This document shows, one piece after another, positions 57,485-64,000 of a DNA stretch of 64,000 bases (positions within the stretch are counted from its first letter, which is position 1; the number at the start of each line of letters is the position of its first letter). The stretch comes from Lepisosteus oculatus (taxonomy: Eukaryota > Chordata > Actinopteri > Semionotiformes > Lepisosteidae), in NCBI RefSeq assembly GCF_040954835.1, contig NC_090698.1:6508501-6572500 (forward strand). Reading direction: 5' to 3'. The position numbers were made by a program, and so were the translations under genes. The notes under the pieces were generated by a model. It saw only the letters and a list, made by a program, of their open reading frames with translations, was not told the origin of the DNA and made no database searches.

Positions 57485-60015
57485 CCTATGCCCTCCTTTG
57501 TAATGAAGGGCCAAAATGGGATGTCATTTATGTGTAAATGGGCAGAAATTACTGTAGGGTTTGACCTCCTCCTGAAATTTTGTTTTTAAACATATAGCTT
57601 ACTAGTGTGTCAGATGACTGATGAATCATACTTACCATGGGTATGTGTACTGTTCCTGAAATATTGTGAAAGCTCAATACTGCCAAGCTCTGACAACTTC
57701 TCACAAGAAGTTGGTAACCTGGGTTCGGGGAACTCAAAATATTTTCAAGTGCAAGCACTCTTGAACTGAAATATCAGGATATTCCTGCACCTTCCCTTAG
57801 TTAAAGGAGGATACAGCGTTCTGCCATCACACTGGTGCATTACAAAGGAGGAGATGGGTACGTGTTCAGGGTTACACAGAGATCAGCGAGTCCTGAAATC
57901 AGAGTGCAGAATGAGAGATAATATTCTCTTCCCCAGTCTCTGGGTATGTGAGGTTTCTGAACTTTAAAACAGTGCTATACTGATTACAAATGTCTGTAAA
58001 ACCTCTCCAGCACCCCAACAAAGGGAAACAGAATGTCCTTTCTTACTTAGAAAATACATGAGGGGCATGAGTGTGAAATTGCCCCACGAATCAGCGATGT
58101 TTGAGACCAGGAATCCCTCCCATTCATATGGAGAGATGCAGTTGTATTGTTGTGAATAACAGCTGGAGTTTTTTGTTCTTGCTTTGATTTTTCAAGTAGA
58201 TGTAATTGCATTAAAACTAAAATAGTTCCGTTAACTGGAGTGGAAACTAAATTTACATCATTTGCAACAAAATCCAAATGAAAGTTATCACCTTAGAGAG
58301 CTAACCAGGTGATTTACGTCCCCTCTCAGAATTAGGTTTGTAGGTGTACATCTAAGTCAGACAATAAATAGGGTGGTAAAACGTTTTTAATTGGAACATC
58401 AGGAGGATGCTCTTTTTGGAGGATGAAAAATTAGCTGAAAAAAGATGATTTTCAAATTTCCCTGTTGATATGTGCCGTGACCAAGAAACGAATACCAGGA
58501 CCGACACACACTGCTCCTCCCCTTCAGTCCAGCCATGTGAGCTGTGACTGGCTTGCCAGGCGTGTCAGCAGAGAGCCGGGCCTGCCTGTCGCTGGAAGCC
58601 TGGCCCGATTATGGAATTTACTCAACAGACTGGTGGGCAGCTTGTTTATTGGGGATTAGAGGCAAAAGAAATGAATCATAATTTAAGTCAACTCCTCCGT
58701 CTCGCTCCCCGGCTCCCCCTCTCCGGGTTTAGAGCCCATATGCTGCTGTCAGGGATTATCGCTGAGAGCTAGGGGTCAGGCTCACAAAGACCTCTCCTTC
58801 TCTCCACCCCTCTCTTTCCCTCCATCTTGGTTTTCTCGTCCTCTCAGTCGGTACCGGGCTGTGTTTGACTGTGATTGAGGCTGAGGCCGTTGGAAGGGAA
58901 TTCCCTTTCATACATTTCTGTCATCTCTTTACATTCCTTCACCCAGAATACCGTGCTGGTCTAGGGTAATGGATGTTATTCATACACGGCCCAGCTCTTA
59001 ATGTCTCTCGCTCCACATTTAGTATTCCATTGTGCTGCTCTCTTTCTCCTATGCCCTCTTTACCTACTTCTCCAATATTCATGTGGTCTGACAGTCACAC
59101 TGTGCTCTTTTTCAGAGATCTTCTCCCAGCAGGGTAGCATGGTGTTGGTCTGTTTGGCAAGCTGATAGTTCACTTTGGGCTGTGACTGTCCACTGACCTC
59201 CAGCTCAGGAGAGGGTCTGTGTTTGGACACACTGGTGACAGTGGCGAATCTCTTAGCCAATCCAGTGCCCTCCGCCACGAGCGTGATCACCCACAGACCC
59301 TGCACCAACACACTGGACAAGCTGAGATGTTCACCTGCACGATGTGTCACTGTCGTGACGGGTACCTGTATGTAATGGAGATGTGCTGTGCGAGTGTGTC
59401 AGAGTACCAGAGTGTGAGTGTGATGGTATAACAATGCAGTGTGTCAGAACAGAAGTGTGACTTTGTGAGTGTGTCACTTTTGAGAAGAGTGGAGTGGGTT
59501 TTAATTTTTTCACAGTAAAGCAAATAGGGTTTTAGGGTTTCACTCAGAGGCCACTGCTCCACTTTAATGCCTGCACAATCCCCAAGATAGAACCAGAATC
59601 CCACCATATTTAGTGCTCAATTTATGTAGTTCCCCAAATACACTGCTGTCACCTTGCAATATTGTTTGATTGTCCTACAGATTCAGCAATCAACTACACA
59701 AGAATAAGCTACTTCCTGAGACACCAAAGTTACATTACATAGGATGCCCTGATATGGGATGGGTTCACAGGTGAGTCGGTGGTTGAACTTTTACTAATGA
59801 CAGCTGGTGAATTCAATGTTGGAATGATATACAGGAAGTGGCATGATTACATGATTGCTGTCTTCAGTCAAGACTATGTTACCATTTAAAACTTTTCTGT
59901 GTCCATTGTGTGTACATGTGTTATTGGTGATGACCATGGAAGGGGGAGGGAACACAATGGATTTATCAATGTCTGTAGTGCAGTCAGATGTGATAGTGTC
60001 TTTGCTGGTGAATTC
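57485..60015. other. gene-free single-copy sequence downstream of crx
   Basis: No exon or array. At 58653-58658 and 58753-58758 lie two GGATTA Otx/Crx cores within non-repetitive sequence; see findings. Confidence 0.45.
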
Positions 60016-60019
60016 AATG

Positions 60020-60600
60020 CTCTACAGCACAGGTGTGACTCTAGCAGAGTCTAGAGCACAGACAGGTGTGACTAGCAGAGTCTAGAGCACAGTCAGGTGT
60101 GATTAGCAGAGTCTAGAGCACAGACAGGTGTGACTAGCAGAGTCTAGAGCACAGTCAGGTATGGTTCTAGAAGAGTCTAGAGCACAGTCAGGTGTGACTC
60201 TAGCAGAGTCTAGAGCACAGACAGGTGTGACTAGCAGAGTCTAGAGCACAGTCAGGTATGGTTCTAGAAGAGTCTAGAGCACAGTCAGGTGTGACTCTAG
60301 CAGAGTCTAGAGCACAGACAGGTGTGACTCTAGCAGAGTCTAGAGCACAGACAGGTGTTACTAGCAGAGTCTAGAGCACAGTCAGATATGGTTCTAGCAG
60401 AGTCTAGAGCACAGTCAGGTGTGATTAGCAGAGTCTAGAGCACAGACAGGTGTTACTAGCAGAGTCTAGAGCACAGTCAGGTATGGTTCTAGAAGAGTGT
60501 AGAGCACAGTCAGGTGTGACTCTAGCAGAGTCTAGAGCACAGACAGGTGTGACTCTATCAGAGACTATAGCACAGTCAAGTGGGACTCTAGCAGATTCAT
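60020..60600. repeat. minisatellite with GCAGAGTCTAGAGCACAG core
   Basis: About seventeen units of 31-36 bp, mixing GGTGTGACTCTAGCAGAGTC and GGTATGGTTCTAGAAGAGTC forms. The pair of forms repeats in blocks, suggesting segmental duplication inside the array. Confidence 0.93.
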
Positions 60601-60604
60601 CAAC

Positions 60605-62550
60605 TCTTCATTGAATTTCTTACACTTTTATGATTTTGAGGGGAAACGGTTGCCAAACACTCTGCATCACAGCGATTGAGTGTTGCTGTAGTTCTGTGCC
60701 TGTTTAAATCTCTTCTTCAAGTGAGAACCTGTTGTACATCCTTCCTTTACACATTCACTAGTGCACCATCGTACCAGGAGGGCTTAAACATCCTGGATGG
60801 TACAAAAGTCCAACAAAGGGTTACCCCCAGCAATGGTGGAGCTCATTGCTTGAACTGGAAGGACTGGAGCACTTGGTGTGAAAATGGTGACTGGATTCGG
60901 TGGCAAATAATTCAAAACTATGTGCCATCTATATCTATATCCCATTCAAGCTGTTCCTGCAGCTCACAGAGGCCACTGCACATGTTAGAAGTTTCCTAAG
61001 ATTTATGTGGGGTGGGGTGGGTGAACCTGTGTCAGCTCAGCTATAGTATGGCCGTGTCTGCCTCCATCAGGGGGCGAAGTTTTACAGTCCATCAGACACA
61101 GGTGTAGTTTTTCAATCCAGAACAGATCACAGCAACACAGGATATCCTTCTGCATTTTGTTTAATCATTTTTAAGTCACTATGAGAATCTAATTTTGATA
61201 AAAACAAACAAAAAAGTAAAAGCGGTGACAGAACAAGAGTACAGCAGATGAAGGACTCACTGAGGTGGAATCAATTGCTCACAGTATTTCCCTACAGTCG
61301 CTATAATTAATACTTTAACCCCTGAGTTTGAAAAACAGCAATCAAAAACAATATTACAAACAGATAACAGAAACAAAATGGCGGTCTCGTTGAAATTTCT
61401 TTAACAAAAAAGCGTTCAGTTCTGCACTTTCTGTCCGCACATAGTACTGTTAAGATCAAATGTTATTGCATTTTCAAGTTTTCATGTTAAATATTTACAA
61501 ATGTAGTATCAGTAATCATGATGTTAATAGTGATAATAATAATGAGGATAATTGCGTTTGTAATAATAATATTAACTTAAAACAAATTACCACAAGTTTA
61601 CTCTGAAAGACTCACATTTTAAAGTAACATAAATAAGTTAATATCTAAAAAGAAAATACTTTTATTTCAGGCTCCTCTCTCTATCCATAGGAGCCATTGC
61701 ATTCTCCATGGAAAAGGGCACATATCCCTAGATGCTTTGCTTCACAGGTGCCTATCCCACAATGCCGTGGTGGTGTGCAGCCAGGCTGCCTGTGTGCTTT
61801 TGGTAGCCTCTGAGTTCCTGCTGCCCAGCATTCAAACACATGGCAAAAAGCGAGTTTGGCTCTTGTTGTTGACCCTTGGCTGTCAGTCTGTGTGCCATGC
61901 TGTCCCTAAAGCAGCATGGTCTAATTCCTGACAGTGCGTCCAGTGCTCTGTCTCTTCCTTTCTCTTCTTTCCCAGTAATCGGAGAGACCATGTCAATCAC
62001 GTGAATGTAAAGGATCGCAGTTACATCTGCGCGGCTCTGAGACACAGCACACGTCTCCGCCTGTGTGGCCATTTCTTCGGTTTGCTGTTGTTAGTCTGTT
62101 CTTTCTCATTTTTCTGAGCAGCCAAACCAAACAAACAGGAAAAAACCCTTCAGACGTACAGTAGTTCTCTTACCCCCCGAGGCACAGCCCCACTGTGGTC
62201 TCTTCAAATATATATTTTTTTGCTGTTCTAATTGCATTTAACAACCTCCTAGTCCAGTTGGGAGAAATCTTAAATAAGAAATATATTAAAATATATTTGG
62301 GAACGATTCTCCCTTCCCAAATATGACCCTCTGTGCTGATTAGTTAGCGGTACAAGAATTTTTAAGGTCATCGTAGCACTTTCCGTGTGTATGCACATAT
62401 ATACTGTATATACATATATACACACGTGTATAGATGGTTACTCTTTGAAATATCAAATTGCCCTGGTTGGCTAACAAGTAAATCAATTCCCCCCACCCAC
62501 TGAGAAATTTTGAATTTCAGACACTGTCATTTTTGTGGGTCAATAAATAA
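60605..62550. other. gene-free sequence downstream of crx
   Basis: AT-rich from about 61140, with TAATAATAAT words near 61530 and an AT palindrome ATATACTGTATATACATATA at about 62397-62418. No gene or RNA recognised. Confidence 0.45.
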
Positions 62551-62555
62551 GTATT

Positions 62556-62561
62556 TTTATT
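62556..62561 (-). terminator. candidate poly(A) signal of crx
   Basis: AATAAA on the minus strand about 240 bases past the stop codon. Further signals lie beyond, so the 3' UTR end is uncertain. Confidence 0.4.
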
Positions 62562-62799
62562 ATCAAACTTCAGCAAAAAACCTATTGGTTCCGGTTAGTT
62601 CTTTCTTTTCTGTTACTGGTTCATTTGTGTGATCTTGCTCTTGCACTGTCCCGTCTTGCTCGGACGTCACAGTGACGAGACTCTGAGTTTCCTAATCGGT
62701 TTCGCTGTGTCGTTGCTTTGTGGCGCCAACCTTCGACGCCCCTTGGCTTCTCCTCCCCGCCTCCGCCTCCCGCTCCTGCCCCGCTGTCCGCTCCGCCCC

Positions 62800-63432
62800 C
62801 TACAAGACCTGGAACTTCCAGGAGTTCTGGTCCTTGTAGTCCAGGCAGTCCGCCGCGTTGAAGTTGAGTTTCCAGGAGGCGGTCTGGTCCTTGTAGTCAA
62901 GGCAGTCGACCGAGCCGAAGCCCAGCGAGGCGGCGCCGTAGCCCTGCGAGGACAGCGAGGCTGGCGACTGGCTCAGGTGGGCGCCCATGGATGGGGCGGC
63001 GATGGGGCTGAGGGCGCCCCCGGTGGCCGACAGCTGCGGGTGCATGGGCGACAGGTAGGAGCCGCAGTCCAGGCCAGTGAAGTAGGAGGAGGAGCCGGCG
63101 TAGCTCTGGGTGTAGGCCGGGGCCTGCGTGTAGGTCATGGGGTAGGTGGAGGAGGAGCGCTGCATGCAGGGCGTGGTGGAGGCCGACAGCGGGTCGGGCA
63201 GCGGCGAGATGGAAGCTGGGCTCCAGATGGAGACGGTGGCGCTGGCGCTGGAGCTGGGCGTGATGGCCGCGCCCGCAGTTGGGGGGGTGGGGCTGTACTG
63301 CCCGTTGGCGCTGGGCTCCGCGCTGGGCTCTCGTGCCGGCGACGCCTTCTTCTTCGGAGGGCGGGGCTTTGTTTGCCCGCTGCTCTGCTGCTGCTGCTGG
63401 CGGCACTTGGCACGGCGGTTCTTAAACCAGAC
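62800..63432 (-). CDS. crx: Otx-class homeobox gene, last coding exon; probably crx (otx5)
   Basis: Transcription factor of the K50 paired-type Otx family, binding TAATCC; CRX drives photoreceptor and pineal genes. The exon begins after the acceptor CTCTCAG with [16 protein letters not shown], the end of homeodomain helix 3, at the intron position known for Otx genes. It encodes 210 residues then TAG. Further landmarks: [15 protein letters not shown], the conserved [44 protein letters not shown], and the duplicated Otx tail ([15 protein letters not shown] and [15 protein letters not shown]). The second tail lacks one residue relative to Otx1/Otx2 (QTSSWKF), as in Crx, and no His-rich Otx1 stretch is present. 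With nop53 nearby, as in human 19q13.33, crx is preferred; another Otx paralogue is possible. Upstream exons are outside the window. Confidence 0.85.
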   Translation of the reverse strand, partial: VWFKNRRAKCRQQQQQSSGQTKPRPPKKKASPAREPSAEPSANGQYSPTPPTAGAAITPSSSASATVSIWSPASISPLPDPLSASTTPCMQRSSSTYPMTYTQAPAYTQSYAGSSSYFTGLDCGSYLSPMHPQLSATGGALSPIAAPSMGAHLSQSPASLSSQGYGAASLGFGSVDCLDYKDQTASWKLNFNAADCLDYKDQNSWKFQVL

Positions 63433-63559
63433 CTGAGAGGCGGACAGGCAGGGACGGACAGGAAGAGAGTCTTCAGGCTACTGTGCAGTGAGAGAGACAG
63501 AGGGTGCTACAGGCACTGCCTGAGACACGATGAAGCCACATTACACTTTACAGTACCCG

Positions 63560-63895
63560 CAGGTCTGATGGTGAAGGTGTGTTAATGTGAAGCTACAGAG
63601 GATCAGACTGAGTGTCTTTACAGGTTCTACAGATCTGGTGAAGGTGTGTTGATGTGAAGATACAGATGATCAGACTGAGTGTCTTTACAGGTTCTACAGA
63701 TCTGGTGAAGGTGTGTTAATGTGAAGATACAGATGATCAGACTGAGTGTCTTTACAGGTTCTACAGATCTGGTGAAGGCGTGTTAATGGGAAGATACAGA
63801 GGATCAGACTGAGTGTCTTTACAGGTTCTACAGATCTGGTGAAGGTGTGTTAATGGGAAGGTACAGAGGATCAGACTGAGTGTCTTTACAGTGTC
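63560..63895. repeat. 67-bp minisatellite in the crx intron
   Basis: Five units of about 67 bp containing GATCAGACTGAGTGTCTTTA and CAGATCTGGTGAAGGTGTGT, starting about 130 bases upstream of the last crx exon. Confidence 0.9.
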
Positions 63896-64000
63896 TAAGG
63901 GTCTGATGCTGATGAGTTTTGATGAGAAGTTTGATGAGCTCCACTAAGTGTCTTCCTGTTGCTCTGCAGACATGATGGTAGATGGTGTTGTCTGCGGTTG

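Noticed and set aside
62629-63585. 318-codon open frame antisense to the crx exon
   Set aside because: Shadow of the GC-rich Otx exon; the minus-strand frame has clear homology and a splice acceptor, this one has neither.

Overview
The window is vertebrate nuclear DNA, most likely from a ray-finned fish. The genes have introns and GT-AG splice sites. There is a lineage-typical set of dispersed SINE and LINE-like repeats, including a 5S-rRNA-derived SINE and a SINE carrying a tail usual in fish L2-type elements. Minisatellites cover a large share of the sequence. I cannot name the species. No bacterial, viral or CRISPR-type content was found.

Four protein-coding genes can be supported. (1) A delta-type connexin of the Cx35/Cx36 group on the minus strand: coding exon 1 at 23050-23120, coding exon 2 at 5526-6369, separated by a 16.7-kb intron. 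(2) nop53 (GLTSCR2), a 12-exon nucleolar ribosome-biogenesis gene on the minus strand, 31058-37244, assembled here exon by exon to a 452-residue product. (3) A replication-independent histone H3.3 gene on the plus strand, coding exons 41777-43556, with a non-coding first exon ending at 40067. (4) The last coding exon of an Otx-class homeobox gene, most likely crx (otx5), on the minus strand, 62800-63432, running off the right edge.

Layout: 1-5248 is gene-free and has a large minisatellite near its left end; 5249-23120 is the connexin gene, whose intron is crowded with about ten separate minisatellites; 22.1-24.3 kb is its CpG-rich promoter region; 24.8-28 kb is single-copy upstream DNA with tRNA-like SINEs and a possible neural enhancer; 28.2-30.75 kb is one 47-bp minisatellite that stops just beyond the nop53 poly(A) signal; 31-37.3 kb is nop53; 38.3-38.75 kb is a chimeric SINE; 39.9-44.7 kb is the H3.3 locus; 45-62.5 kb is gene-poor, with 5S-SINE copies, Penelope-like inverted-repeat insertions flanked by target-site duplications, an orphan CpG-rich segment, several minisatellites and short candidate regulatory blocks; 62.5-64 kb is the crx end.

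The genes do not form a pathway. crx and the connexin are both of types used in retina and neurons, and nop53 and CRX are neighbours on human 19q13.33, where no GJD gene remains. The connexin may therefore be the gjd1 (Cx34-type) copy that mammals lost, rather than gjd2; this is inference from synteny. The most unusual non-genic structures are three Penelope-like inverted-repeat insertions (one an almost perfect 90-bp hairpin with hammerhead-ribozyme-like cores), a 45-bp minisatellite family present in opposite orientations 44 kb apart, and a SINE with a 5S-derived head embedded in it.
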